The notes beneath the pieces were generated by a model, which had not been told where the DNA came from, made no database searches, and saw nothing but the letters and a program-made list of their open reading frames with translations. Below are positions 1 through 11,365 of a stretch of DNA of 64,000 bases, piece after piece (within the stretch, counting starts at the first letter, position 1; each line of letters begins with the position of its first letter). The position numbers and the translations under genes were made by a program. The DNA is from Corylus avellana (lineage: Eukaryota > Streptophyta > Magnoliopsida > Fagales > Betulaceae): positions 11,887,156-11,951,155 of the forward strand of contig NC_081547.1 in NCBI RefSeq assembly GCF_901000735.1, read 5' to 3'.

Positions 1-3000
1 GGACCTGGTTATATCTAGAATAACCATCCATGAAGCAATAGTATGCATGCCCAGCCAAACGCTCCACCATCTGATCAATGAATGGGAGTGGAAAATGATC
101 CTTCCTTATGGCGGCATTTAACTTGCGGTAGTCTATGCAAACTCTCCATCCTGACTGAATACGAGTTGGGACCAACTCGTCATCCTTGTTCTTTACTACC
201 GTCAATCCAACCCACTTTGGCATAACATGAATTGGGCTTACCCACTTGCTATCCGAGATTGGATAAATGATCCCTGCATCCAACAACTTAATCACTTCAG
301 CCCTCACAACCTCTTGCATAGCTGGGTTTAACCTTCTCTGTGGCTCCCTCGATGGCTTGGCATTCTCCTCTAAATGTATCTTGTGCATCACCACCGAGGG
401 ACTGATCCCCTTGATATCCTCAATGGTCCAACCGATAGCTTCCTTGTGCTCTCTTAACACCTCTAGCAATTTCTCCTTTTGAGCATCAACCAAATCCGAA
501 GCTATAATCACAGGCAAAGAATCTGTTGGACCTAGGAACTTATACTTAAGGTTATCCGGTAGAGGCTTAAGTTCCTTCTTTGGGGGATCAAGTGTTGTTG
601 TCTCCTCCTTCTCACTGCTCACCAGAGGAGCAGTCTCCAAAATTGCATCTGCTTGCTCAAACAACTTGTCCAAATCCAAATCCTCTTCGAACTGAGCAAA
701 GCATGCCTCCAAGGGGTCTTCTATGCTTGATTCATTCATTGTCTCCTCCATAATCTCCTCAATCAAGCATACATTTCTCACTTCATCATACTCCAACGGT
801 TGTTTGCTGATATCAAAGACATTCAGCTCCACTGTCATATTTCCGAAGGAAATCTTCATCACCCCTGTCCTACAATTAATCAGGGCGTTTGCCGTAGCTA
901 AGAATGGTCGCCCTAGAATCACCGGTATTTGAATTCCAACATTCTTGACCGGTTCTGTGTCTAGCACAATGAAGTCCACGGGAAAGTAAAACTTATCCAC
1001 CTTGATCAAGACATCCTCAATAACTCCCCGTGGTATCTTAACTGACCTGTCAGCCAACTGAAGTGTCATGGACGTGGGCTTCAGTTCTCCTAACCCTAAT
1101 TGTAGGTAAACTGAATAGGGTAAGAGATTCACACTCGCCCCAAGATCTAAAAGAGCCTTCTTAATTCGACTGACTCCTATCGTGCAAGAGATGGTAGGAC
1201 ACCCAGGGTCCTTATACTTAATGGGCAACTTGCATTGAAGGATAGAGCTAACTTGCTCGGTCAAAAATGCTTTCTTCGGGACATTTGTTCTTCTCTTAAC
1301 TGTGATCAAATCCTTCAAGAACTTCGCATAAGAAGGCACTTGTTGAATGGCGTCCAAAAATGGAATATTGATTTGGACCTGCTTGAACACTTCGAGAATG
1401 TCCTCAAACTTCCCTCCTTTCTTGGGTGCTTGCAACCTTTTGGGGTAAGGTGCTTTCGGCACAAATGACCTAGGAGGGTCCTCAATAATGGGCGTGGCTG
1501 TAGATGGCTCGGCATCTCTCTTCTCTTTGTTGCCACTCTTTTCCTTTTCTTGCCCCGCAGGGTCTTCTTCTTGCTCAACCACCTGATTGTCCACTTGTCT
1601 CCCTAAGCTCAGTGTGACAATTGCTTGTACATGTTCTTGCCCGTGTGCAGGATTTGAGGAATTCCCAACCATATATTGACCTTTTGGGTTGGGCACGGGC
1701 TGACTGGGCAATTTCCCTTTTTCTCTCTCACCCAAGTGATTGGCTATCTGTCCAATCTGACTCTCCATCTTCGCAATTGCTTGGGTGTTAACCATGGTGG
1801 CATTCTTCACTTCATCTATTGCTTGGGTATTTGCCATGGTAGAGTTTTTGAGCTCTTGTATGGTCTGGCTATTCGATTGTATGAATGCCTTCATCGTTTC
1901 CTCCAGCGATGATTGTGACGAAGATGCAGGATGTTGCGCTGGTTGAGTTGAACGACCATGATTCTGTGAGGGAAATCCTTGATTCATTGGTTGGCTCTGC
2001 TTCCATGAGAAATTAGGGTGGTTCCGCCACCCTGGATTGTATGTCTCCGAGTATGGTCCGCTTGCTTGCTTCCTAAAGTCATTGAAGGCGTTCACTTGTT
2101 CCATGGAGCACTCGGCAAAAGCCGGTGAAAATGGACAATTCTGTGCTAAGTGCATAGGATTAGCACAGATTGAACAGCCATCAACATTGAATGTGTTGGC
2201 GGCATTTACGGATTGACCCACTGCCAGGGCTTCAACCTTCTTGGTCAGAGCATCTATCTTTATCCTCAAATCAGTGTCCTCCTTAACCTCATAGATGCCA
2301 CCTTTCTTGGGAATACGGGCAGATTTATCCCGACAACTCGAAAAATCCCACTGCTGTGAGCTGTCGGACAACTTGTCTAATGCCTTATATGCTGCATCCC
2401 CTGTCAAACTTAAGAATGCTCCCCCATTCATTGACTCGATCATACTACGGTTGGATTGGGTCAATCCTTGGTAGAAAAATTGAACGAGTCTCCACTTCTC
2501 ATATCCATGTGGGGGGCATCTTATCAACAACTCCTTAAACCTTTCCCAACACTCAGAAAATTTCTCAACTTCCTCTTGAGTGAAGGAGCTTATTTCCTTT
2601 ATGCATTCATTGACCCTTGACATTGGGAAATACTTGTTATAGAACTTGCTTAACAAGCTTTCCCAAGATGTAATGGATCCGAGCGTGTTGGAGTCCAACC
2701 ATGCCCTGGCTTTGTCTTGCAGAGAGAAAGGAAATAGTCTGAGATGGACAGACTCTTCGGAGAAATTTTGAAATTTGAAAGTGGCGCATATGTCCTTGAA
2801 TTTCTTTACATGACTGTAAGGATTTTCAAGTTCTAGGCCATGGAACGACGGTAGGAGTTGGATGACATGAGGTTTCAAATCAAAATGAGTAGCATTGGTT
2901 GGTGGCAACACTATACACGAATGGGATGTAGTGAAGTCCACAGGTGCGAACAACTCCCTAAGTGACGTAGTGAAGTCCACATTCCAAGCTCTAGCTTGCT

Positions 3001-3181
3001 CGGGATTTCCAGCTCTAGCATCCTCATGCTCAACCCTAGGTTCCTCTAAGTTATCTTGTTGGCATCCCATTTCACCTCTATCCTCACTCTCAACAGGTGC
3101 TCTCCGAGTTCTCCTAAGAGTTCTATCAATGTCGGGATCTAAAGGTGTCAAATCTAAGTTTAGGGATCTCCGACCAAGCAT
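1..3181 (-). CDS. Athila gag-pol polyprotein, copy 1 (open to window edge)
   Basis: An uninterrupted minus-strand frame runs from an ATG at 3181 to base 1 (about 1060 codons), so the polyprotein is still open where the window cuts it. Order: retrotransposon gag domain (about 2360-2950), zinc knuckle CSICANPMHLAQNC (CX2CX4HX4C) near 2150-2190, protease with LLDLGASVNLLP near 1110-1160, a spacer, and the N-terminal part of reverse transcriptase (1-330) with GWRVCIDYRKLNAAIRKDHF and CFMDGYSRYNQV, typical of Athila. I checked 1-930 for stops in this frame and found none. At 2354-2356 it has CAG where the second copy has a stop. A longer frame using TTG at 3202 exists, but ATG 3181 is the first in-frame ATG. 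The last 120 bases before the gap diverge from copy 2, which suggests poor contig-end sequence. Confidence 0.85.
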   Translation of the reverse strand, partial: MLGRRSLNLDLTPLDPDIDRTLRRTRRAPVESEDRGEMGCQQDNLEEPRVEHEDARAGNPEQARAWNVDFTTSLRELFAPVDFTTSHSCIVLPPTNATHFDLKPHVIQLLPSFHGLELENPYSHVKKFKDICATFKFQNFSEESVHLRLFPFSLQDKARAWLDSNTLGSITSWESLLSKFYNKYFPMSRVNECIKEISSFTQEEVEKFSECWERFKELLIRCPPHGYEKWRLVQFFYQGLTQSNRSMIESMNGGAFLSLTGDAAYKALDKLSDSSQQWDFSSCRDKSARIPKKGGIYEVKEDTDLRIKIDALTKKVEALAVGQSVNAANTFNVDGCSICANPMHLAQNCPFSPAFAECSMEQVNAFNDFRKQASGPYSETYNPGWRNHPNFSWKQSQPMNQGFPSQNHGRSTQPAQHPASSSQSSLEETMKAFIQSNSQTIQELKNSTMANTQAIDEVKNATMVNTQAIAKMESQIGQIANHLGEREKGKLPSQPVPNPKGQYMVGNSSNPAHGQEHVQAIVTLSLGRQVDNQVVEQEEDPAGQEKEKSGNKEKRDAEPSTATPIIEDPPRSFVPKAPYPKRLQAPKKGGKFEDILEVFKQVQINIPFLDAIQQVPSYAKFLKDLITVKRRTNVPKKAFLTEQVSSILQCKLPIKYKDPGCPTISCTIGVSRIKKALLDLGASVNLLPYSVYLQLGLGELKPTSMTLQLADRSVKIPRGVIEDVLIKVDKFYFPVDFIVLDTEPVKNVGIQIPVILGRPFLATANALINCRTGVMKISFGNMTVELNVFDISKQPLEYDEVRNVCLIEEIMEETMNESSIEDPLEACFAQFEEDLDLDKLFEQADAILETAPLVSSEKEETTTLDPPKKELKPLPDNLKYKFLGPTDSLPVIIASDLVDAQKEKLLEVLREHKEAIGWTIEDIKGISPSVVMHKIHLEENAKPSREPQRRLNPAMQEVVRAEVIKLLDAGIIYPISDSKWVSPIHVMPKWVGLTVVKNKDDELVPTRIQSGWRVCIDYRKLNAAIRKDHFPLPFIDQMVERLAGHAYYCFMDGYSRYNQV

Positions 3182-3464
3182 ACACCAATCTCAAGTGTTC
3201 AAATAAACTGATTAAACAACAATGAATAATCACAGAAAGAACACAAACAACCAAACAAAAAAATAGAACTAACTATTCAACAACAATATACAAAAGAAAT
3301 TCCAAAACAACAACAAAAAAATTGTGCTTAGCTGCTTCTGGTGATGCACTCGATCGCAGATGTGCGTTCGCTGTGCGCTCGTGCGTACTTGCAGAATGGA
3401 TCAGGCGCAGGCACGCAGGCTGCTCACCGAAAAGGCTCGAGTGCGCTCGATCGCAGATGGAGTG

Positions 3465-3564
3465 NNNNNNNNNNNNNNNNNNNNNNNNNNNNNNNNNNNN
3501 NNNNNNNNNNNNNNNNNNNNNNNNNNNNNNNNNNNNNNNNNNNNNNNNNNNNNNNNNNNNNNNN
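3465..3564. other. Assembly gap, 100 N
   Basis: Exactly 100 N, the usual placeholder for a gap of unknown size. Sequence to the right (from 3565) restarts at the equivalent of position 933, so the two contigs overlap here and nothing need be missing. Confidence 0.98.
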
Positions 3565-5813
3565 ATTCCAACATTCTTGACCGGTTCTGTGTCTAGCACA
3601 ATGAAGTCCACGGGAAAGTAAAACTTATCCACCTTGATCAAGACATCCTCAATAACTCCCCGTGGTATCTTAACTGACCTGTCAGCCAACTGAAGTGTCA
3701 TGGACGTGGGCTTCAGTTCTCCTAACCCTAATTGTAGGTAAACTGAATAGGGTAAGAGATTCACACTCGCCCCAAGATCTAAAAGAGCCTTCTTAATTCG
3801 ACTGACTCCTATCGTGCAAGAGATGGTAGGACACCCAGGGTCCTTATACTTAATGGGCAACTTGCATTGAAGGATAGAGCTAACTTGCTCGGTCAAAAAT
3901 GCTTTCTTCGGGACATTTGTTCTTCTCTTAACTGTGATCAAATCCTTCAAGAACTTCGCATAAGAAGGCACTTGTTGAATGGCGTCCAAAAATGGAATAT
4001 TGATTTGGACCTGCTTGAACACTTCGAGAATGTCCTCAAACTTCCCTCCTTTCTTGGGTGCTTGCAACCTTTTGGGGTAAGGTGCTTTCGGCACAAATGA
4101 CCTAGGAGGGTCCTCAATAATGGGCGTGGCTGTAGATGGCTCGGCATCTCTCTTCTCTTTGTTGCCACTCTTTTCCTTTTCTTGCCCCGCAGGGTCTTCT
4201 TCTTGCTCAACCACCTGATTGTCCACTTGTCTCCCTAAGCTCAGTGTGACAATTGCTTGTACATGTTCTTGCCCGTGTGCAGGATTTGAGGAATTCCCAA
4301 CCATATATTGACCTTTTGGGTTGGGCACGGGCTGACTGGGCAATTTCCCTTTTTCTCTCTCACTCAAGTGATTGGCTATCTGTCCAATCTGACTCTCCAT
4401 CTTCGCAATTGCTTGGGTGTTAACCATAGTGGCATTCTTCACTTCATCTATTGCTTGGGTATTTGCCATGGTAGAGTTTTTGAGCTCTTGTATGGTCTGG
4501 CTATTCGATTGTATGAATGCCTTCATCGTTTCCTCTAGCGATGATTGTGACGAAGATGCAGGATGTTGCGCTGGTTGAGTTGAATGACCATGATTCTGTG
4601 AGGGAAATCCTTGATTCATTGGTTGGCTCTGCTTCCATGAGAAATTAGGGTGGTTCCGCCACCCTGGATTGTATGTCTCCAAGTATGGTCCGCTTGCTTG
4701 CTTCCTAAAGTCATTGAAGGCGTTCACTTGTTCCATGGAGCACTTGGCAAAAGCCAGTGAAAATGGACAATTTTGTGCTAAGTGCATAGGATTAGCACAG
4801 ATTGAACAGCCATCAACATTGAATGTGTTGGCGGCATTTACGGATTGACCCACTGCCAGGGCTTCAACCTTCTTGGTCAGAGCATCTATCTTTATCCTCA
4901 AATCAGTGTCCTCCTTAACCTCATAGATGCCACCTTTCTTGGGAATACGGGCAGATATATCCCGACAACTCGAAAAATCCCACTGCTATGAGCTGTCGGA
5001 CAACTTGTCTAATGCCTTATATGCTGCATCCCCTGTCAAACTTAAGAATGCTCCCCCATTCATTGACTCGATCATACTACGGTTGGATTGGGTCAATCCT
5101 TGGTAGAAAAATTGAACGAGTCTCCACTTCTCATATCCATGTGGGGGGCATCTTATCAACAACTCCTTAAACCTTTCCCAACACTCAGAAAATTTCTCAA
5201 CTTCCTCTTGAGTGAAGGAGCTTATTTCCTTTATGCATTCATTGACCCTTGACATTGGGAAATACTTGTTATAGAACTTGCTTAACAAGCTTTCCCAAGA
5301 TGTAATGGATCCGAGCGTGTTGGAGTCCAACCATGCCCTGGCTTTGTCTTGCAGAGAGAAAGGAAATAGTCTGAGATGGACAGACTCTTCGGAGAAATTT
5401 TGAAATTTGAAAGTGGCGCATATGTCCTTGAATTTCTTTACATGACTGTAAGGATTTTCAAGTTCTAGGCCATGGAACGATGGTAGGAGTTGGATGACAT
5501 GAGGTTTTAAATCAAAATGAGTAGCATTGGTTGGTGGCAACACTATGCACGAATGGGATGTAGTGAAGTCCACAGGTGCGAACAACTCCCTAAGTGATGT
5601 AGTGAAGTCCACATTCCAAGCTCTAGCTTGCTCGGGATTTCCAGCTCTAGCATCCTCATGCTCAGCCCTAGGTTCCTCTATGTTATCTTGTTGGTCTCCC
5701 ATTTCACCTCTATCCTCACTCTTAATAGGTGCTCTCCGAGTTCTCCTAAGAGTTCTATCAATGTCGGGATCTAAAGGTGTCAAATCTAAGTTCAGGGATC
5801 TCCGACCAAGCAT
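3565..5813 (-). pseudogene. Athila gag-protease, copy 2 (nonsense in gag; cut by gap)
   Basis: Second copy of the gag-protease reading frame. Gag starts at ATG 5813 and contains the core motifs RLFPFSLQDKARAWL and WERFKELLIRCPPHG. It meets a TAG at 4986-4988 where copy 1 reads CAG, a single C-to-T change. The frame then reopens through the zinc knuckle (CSICANPMHLAQNC) and the protease (LDLGASVNLLP) and ends at the gap at 3565. A predicted frame that continues through the N run into 3273 is an artefact. If the two copies are alleles, this is a heterozygous nonsense site; if they are one locus, it is a sequencing difference. Confidence 0.85.
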
Positions 5814-6319
5814 ACACCAATCTCGAGTGTTCAAATAAACTGATTAAACAACAATGAATAATGACAAAAAGTACACAAACAACCAAACAAAAAAAATAGA
5901 ACTAACTATTCAACAACAATATACAAAAGAAATTTCAAAACAACAACAAAACAAAATTGTGCTTAGCTGCTTCTGGTGCTGCGCTCGAGCGCAGAAACAA
6001 TGCGGTCGATCACAAATGTGCATTCCCTGTGCGCTCGTGCGTACTTGCAGAATGGATCAGGCGTAGGCACGCAGGCTGCTTGCTGAAAAGGCTCGAGTGC
6101 GCTCAATCACAGCTTTGTGCGCTCGAGCGTACTGACAGAAACTAAAATTCTCTGAAACTGCAACAAGAAAAACAGAAACAACAAACCTTTTTTTTTTTTT
6201 TTTTTAGATCAAAATGGCAGAAATAATAACAAATACAATAAAATAAAATTGCAAAAAGAAAAAGACTAGTAGAAAAATAAAATCAATCCAAATAAAAATC
6301 AATTTCACAAACAAACAAA
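5814..6319 (-). other. Athila leader between primer site and gag
   Basis: Non-coding leader of the minus-strand element. On the plus strand it carries a T run of about 18 at 6187-6205 (A run in the transcript) and, at 5975-6130, several degenerate copies of the GCGCTCGAGCGC / CGATCG motif that is also clustered in the LTR. No ORF here is credible. Confidence 0.6.
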
Positions 6320-6337
6320 TCCCCGGCAACGGCGCCA
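6320..6337 (-). other. Primer binding site, tRNA-Asp type
   Basis: The minus strand reads TGGCGCCGTTGCCGGGGA, complementary to the 3' end of plant tRNA-Asp, the usual primer of Athila elements. It lies 5 bases inside the LTR edge, which fixes that edge at 6343. Confidence 0.9.
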
Positions 6338-6342
6338 AAATT

Positions 6343-7656
6343 TGATGTACAAATTTAATTGTACTCGCAAGCGCACGAGTCGTGTGCAATATAGCGTGTG
6401 TGCAAGTGCGAGGTCGATCCACAGGGATTTGTGTTGTGTAAACCAATTTCTATTTAAACCAACTCTATTTTAACCTAGTTCCGAATTTCGTGATTTTTGT
6501 CGTGCAAAATAAAACATAAACTAAAGAAAATGATGAAATAAAATGGTAAAGAACACTAAGGTTTTAGAATTCACTTCGCCAAATCTTAACTCTATATTCT
6601 CGTATTTGTTCCTACAATCGAAAAACTATATTAGATGTTTTACAAATATCAAGTTTAAATCATTCAATGAATCCACCCATTTTTACAAATCACAACAAAT
6701 ATCCGATTCGAAATTAAATCATCCTATGTATCCGTTTGGTTAACGAATCACAACGGATATCCGATTTCAATCGAATGATTTGATGTATCCGAAGGATGAA
6801 ACACATCAAATATCCAACTCCAACACATAATAGTTCATCACATTCAATTAAAAGATATAAATCAAGCAATTGAATGAAAATCTACAACATCCTTATTCGA
6901 AGTCAAAATTGTATAAACAAAATACGAGAATACATGAGTTTGTCAATGACGAAGCTTCATCTTCAACCTTAGTTGAAAGATTTAGCCTCTCATGATAACA
7001 AAAATAATCACCAATTCAATTGACATCATGAGAAAGATAAAACTTACAATGGAAAACGAAACAAACGCCTCAAAAACCTAGAAAACATGAATTTTGACAA
7101 CGTATGGCGCCCCCGGCTCGTCTTCCCCCCTTTACAATGAAAAAGAATGATATTTATAAGCTAATTTTAGGGTTTTAGTGTTGCTAGGTCGGCCGAGTGC
7201 GCTCGATCGCACTCTAGGTGCGCTCGATCGCACTCGTTCAACATGTGTTTTGCTGCGCAAGCGCGAGTGCGCTCGATCGCACTAAATGTGCGCTTGAGCG
7301 CACTTCCAGTCAGAATTTGCCTACTCTTGTGAAATATGAATTTGTAGATCTTTGAGTTAGTTTTCCAATGACACTAAGATCACCTCAATCCGAGCTATAC
7401 AACTCAAGATATGGCCTTTTTAGTGGGACTCGTTGAGTGCGAATCATCGCTTGATCCTAATTTGCTACCAATGCTCCATGAAGTGTCTTAAGCCCCAAAA
7501 TGAGTTGCAAATATCACCTTAAAGCCACATTTTCCTCTTAATGACTTGCAAATCACTAAAATACCAAAACTAACCAAAACATTAGAAAATACTAAAGCTA
7601 AAGGCTTAGCAAATGCAAATTAAGGGGTCCAAATATGCAATATTTGGTACTCATCA
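6343..7656 (-). repeat. Athila 5' LTR
   Basis: 1314 bp, bounded by TGATGTAC on the left and GTACTCATCA on the right (short inverted ends, TG...CA on the element strand). A minus-strand TATA box (CTTATAAATATC) lies near 7150-7160. Upstream of it in the element sense, at 7197-7303, are three exact and one degenerate copies of the 16-mer GTGCGCTCGATCGCAC. The block CTCGCAAGCGCACGAG near 6365 recurs in the solo LTR at 42838-44180, so the two are related families. Confidence 0.85.
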
Positions 7657-10600
7657 CCTTGCAATGGAAAAACACCCTACACCATATCGCTTGGAATGGC
7701 TCAAGAAAAGGGACAAGTTAATTGTGTCTAAACGTTGCCTTGTAAGTTTTTCAATTGGGAAGAGATATAAGGATAAGGTGTGGTGTGACGTGGTGGCAAT
7801 GGATGCGTGCCATATACTACTCGGGAGACCATGGCAATATGATAGGAATGCGCATCGTGATGGATGGAAGAACACATACAGTTTCTTGGTTGATAATGTG
7901 AAGCTCACTCTCCTACCTGATCCGGGTGAAAGTCTCAATCCTTCAACCGGAACGGGTCAAACATTGTTGGCCAGACATGAGTTCATTAAAGAGATGTTAG
8001 AAGCGGCTTGTTGGTACTGACTAGTGGGTAAAGGGGGCAAGAAGATAGAAGAGGTGCTGGAAGAAGCCAAGGGTTTAGTCGAAGAATTTGCAGATGTATT
8101 TTCGGTTGAATTTCCCGATGAGCTACCACCTCTTCGTGACATACAACACCAAATTGATTTGGTGTCGGGATCAAGTCTACCCAACCGACCACACTACCGC
8201 ATGAGCGCCAAAGAACATGAAGAGTTGAGGCGACAAGTGGAGGGGTTATTAGCCAAAGGACACATTCGAGAGAGCTTGAGTCCTTGTGCAGTACCGGCTT
8301 TACTCACCCCTAAGAAGGATGGGTCTTGGAGGATGTACGTGGATAGTAGGGCCATAAACAAGATCACCGTGAGATATCGGTTTCCTATTCCCTGGTTGGA
8401 TGATTTGTTAGATCAATTGAGTGGGGCAACGATGTTTACCAAGCTAGACCTAAGGAGTGGGTACCATCAAATTCAGGTATGACCCAGTGATGAGTGGAAA
8501 ATTGCATTTAAAACGTGGGAGGGACTCTTCGAATGGTTGGTAATGCCGTTTGGATTATCTAATGCACCTAGCACATTCATGAGGGTGATGAACCAAGCTT
8601 TTCGGCCTTTTATATGGAGGTTTGTCATCGTGTACTTTGATGATATACTTATTTACAGCCTCAATAGAGAGATGCACCTTCTACATGTGAGGGAAGTACT
8701 TCAAGTGCTCCAGAAAGAGAAGTTCTATGCATCACTGGCCAAGTGCTCATTGATGACAGATTCAGTGCTTTTTCTTGGCTATGTGGTGTCTAAAGACGGG
8801 TTGGCGGTGGACGAAGCAAAAGTAGCGGCTGTTCAGGATTGGCCTACTCCTACAACATTACACGAGGTGCGAAGTTTCCATGGATTGGTGTCCTTTTATA
8901 GGCGTTTCATTCATAATTTAAGCACCATCATGGCACCTATCATGGAATGCATGAAGGTGGGGAAATTCTCTTGGAGTGAGGTGGCTACCAAAGCATTTGA
9001 GTTAATTAAACTCAAGTTGACGATGGCTCCACTACTTGTCCTTCCAGATTTTGAATTGCCATTTGAGTTGCATTGCAACGCTTCCAAGGTCAGCATTGGA
9101 GCGGTTCTAAGTCAAGGTGGAAAACCGGTGGCATTTTTTAGTGAAAAGTTGAGTGGTTCAAAGCTTAACTATAGCACTTATGATGTGGAGTTTTACGCCT
9201 TAGTGCAATCATTGAGGCATTGGAGTTCCTACCTCGCCTACAATGATTCCATCTTGTACTCGGATCATGAGGTGTTGAAGCACCTCAATAGTCAAGATAA
9301 GCTTTCCTTCCGACATGCAAAGTGGTCTGCATATGTACAACAATTCTCCTTCACCATCAAGCACAAGTCGGGAGCTTTGAACAAAGTGGCCGATGCCCTT
9401 AGCCAAAAGTTGACACTCTTGACCACCATGGCAAATGAGGTAATTGGTTTTGACCTTTTAAAGGATTCTTTATCAACTGACCCTCTTTTTGGCCCAATTG
9501 TTGACGATGTGTTATTGGGAAATCGGAGTGATTTTGGGCTGGATAATGGGTTCCTCTTCAAAGGCACTTAGCTATGCATCCCCGAGGGTAGTCTCCAGTT
9601 GTGGATTATTCAAGAGCGCCATAATGAAGGGCACATGGGGTGAGACAAAACGTTCCAGCTGGTGGTGGAGAAGTTTTATTGGCCAAGCATGAGAAAGGAA
9701 GTAGAGAAGTTGGTGCGCTGCTGTAGGGTGTGCCAAGCATCAAAAGGAGCGGCTACAAATGCCGGTTTGTATATGCCACTACCTATTCCGAAGGGTCCAT
9801 GGACTAACATGAGCATGGACTTTGTGTTGGGTTTACCTCGGACCCAGAAAGGTAATGATTCCATCTTTATCGTAGTTGATCGATTCTCTAAGATGGTTCA
9901 TTTTATTGCATGTAAAAAGACTGCCGATGCCGTGAACGTGGCGCACTTATATTTTCGAGAAGTATACCGACTCCACGGCCTTCCATTGTCCATAGTTTCT
10001 GACCGCGACACGCGATTCCTTAGCCACTTTTGGCGGTGCTTGTGGCCGTTATCTCACAAGAGACTTGATTTCAGTAGTGCTTACCATCCACAAACGGACG
10101 AGCAAACGGAGATTGTTAATCGGTCATTGGGGGCGTTACTTAGAAGCTTAGTGGGGGAACACCTCAAGTCATAGGACCAGCAGTTGTACCAAGCTGAGTT
10201 TGCCTACAACCGATCCGTCAACCGAAGCACCGGCCTTATTTCGTTCACCATTATCTATGGGAGTAATCCACAGGCACCACTGGATTTAGCACCTCTCCCT
10301 AATTTAATGAACATACCGAGGCGGACGACCTTATTGCACATATACAAGAGGGCCATAAGTTAACCATCAAGAATCTCGAAGACTTTACGGCCAAGTACAA
10401 GGCAGATGCAGACAAGAAGCAGCGTGCTGTGGAATTTGAAGAAGGTGATTTTGTATGCGCGGTGCTCACCAAAGATAGATTTCCTATTGGCGAATTCAAT
10501 AAATTAGCGGCTCGCAAGATTGATCCGGTGGAGATTGTGAAGAAGATCAACCCCAATGCTTATCAATTGAAATTGCCCAGCCATATCAAGACATCCGATG

Positions 10601-10701
10601 TCTTCAATGTCATGCATCTTGTGCCCTATATGGATGATTCGTCGGAGGAGGATGCGAATTCGAGGGTGAATTCTGCTCAACCTGGGCCTGGGAGTACATG
10701 A
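7657..10701 (+). pseudogene. Gypsy pol (protease-RT-RNaseH-integrase), several stops
   Basis: Reading order: C-terminal protease (7660-8010, LLGRPWQYDR), RT (8110-8800) with the catalytic YFDDILIYS near 8635-8660, RNase H (9050-9400), integrase zinc-binding region (about 9610-9750, CCRVCQASKG), integrase core (9800-10150) with [25 protein letters not shown] and YHPQTDEQTE, and the C-terminal GPY/F-like region ending DVFNVMHLVPYMD (10429-10701). Stops interrupt the frame at about 8018, 8480, 9569, 9641 and 10172, plus frame changes, so no active polyprotein can be made. Compared with the minus-strand relative, the stops at 9569 and 10172 look like single C-to-T (or G-to-A) changes. The final stop codon TGA is formed by the first bases of the LTR. 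Confidence 0.85.
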
Positions 10702-11365
10702 GGAAGACTTGAATGGATAAAGGTGTGAAGATGCGCAGGAAGATGGTGACATGATCCCAGACTCATGCAGCAAAATACGCAGTCCCTGGAACTGCGATCA
10801 ATCGCACCTTGACTGCGATCGAGCGCAGTTCCACTGCTTTGGAGAAGGAAGTCCCTGGAACTGCGACCGATACTCCTCTGCTTCTGCAATCGAGCGCATG
10901 ATCAAGCGCACAAGCCCCTGGAACTGCAACCGAACCTGTGATCGAGCGCAAGATCGAGCGCACAAGTCCTTGATAGTGCGATCAATTGCACTCTACCTGC
11001 GATCGAGCACACTCGGAGCCTTCTATGTTATTTTTTCTGCTGTTATTTGTTTTAAACCGACTTGGTTTACTTGTTTTACTAGGATTAGGGTTGTGGGAGC
11101 CCTAATTCCATTCTTTATTAGTACTAGGGGTTTTGGGGGCTATAAATACAAAATTATAGCCTCTTGAAAGGACAGTTTATGTTATTTGATCAGTTTTATG
11201 TCAATAAGAATTACTCAGAGAAGTTTTCTTCATATTTCCCTTAAAACCCTTAGACTTTATTGTTTTGAGAATAATTCTCAGATCCTTGATAGACTCAAGA
11301 TCTAAGAATTATTTATCCTTCTTCTTGTATTGTTTTACTCGCTTCCACATAGTCAAGCTACATCA
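10699..11365 (+). repeat. CRM-like 3' LTR
   Basis: 667 bp, from TGAGGAAGACTTG to GCTACATCA, matching the ends of the LTRs at 38696-39386 and 45161-45814 (691 and 654 bp). It holds a TATA box CTATAAATA at 11140-11148. Upstream of that, between about 10790 and 11015, are at least five variants of TGCGATCGAGCGCA. The pre-TATA text AGTCCCTGGAACTGCGA repeats with small changes. Confidence 0.85.

Larger units (their letters stand above)
933..6120. repeat. Direct duplication flanking gap 1 (933-3464 = 3565-6120)
   Basis: 933-3464 and 3565-6120 are the same Athila segment in the same orientation, offset 2632 bases through the coding part and 2656 after a small insertion near 5990. Coding parts differ by scattered single bases; the leader part differs more, with a net 24-bp indel. 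The first copy stops exactly at the gap and the second starts exactly after it, which is the pattern of two overlapping contigs (or two haplotypes) laid end to end. Confidence 0.9.
1..7656 (-). mobile_element. Athila-type Ty3/gypsy retrotransposon, 5' part (runs off left edge)
   Basis: Reading right to left: 5' LTR (6343-7656), tRNA-Asp-type primer binding site, a leader of about 500 bp, gag with a zinc knuckle, protease and the start of reverse transcriptase. The rest of pol and the 3' LTR lie beyond position 1. The gag style, the DLGAS protease and the primer site agree with the Athila lineage. The right LTR edge abuts position 7657 inside the protease region of a plus-strand gypsy element, so this element is the younger of the two; the 5 bases after the LTR (CCTTG) should be its target duplication, but the partner copy is outside the window. 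The element is interrupted by an assembly gap and partly duplicated around it. Confidence 0.9.
7657..11365 (+). mobile_element. CRM-like Ty3/gypsy element, 3' part, decayed
   Basis: Protease, reverse transcriptase, RNase H, integrase and 3' LTR of a plus-strand gypsy element. Its 5' part is cut off by the Athila insertion at 7656/7657. The right LTR edge (11365) is followed directly by GDSL exon 2 sequence on the opposite strand, so this element landed in that exon; the expected target duplication is TATTT (11366-11370), the partner being outside the window. The RT signature [17 protein letters not shown] and the layout match the full element at 38696-45814. CRM assignment rests on RT style and on the pol/LTR overlap in that relative, so it is provisional. 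Confidence 0.85.

Noticed and set aside
3273..4901. 542-codon minus-strand frame running through the N gap
   Set aside because: It joins Athila protease to unrelated leader sequence across 100 undefined bases; only 3565-4901 is real coding sequence.
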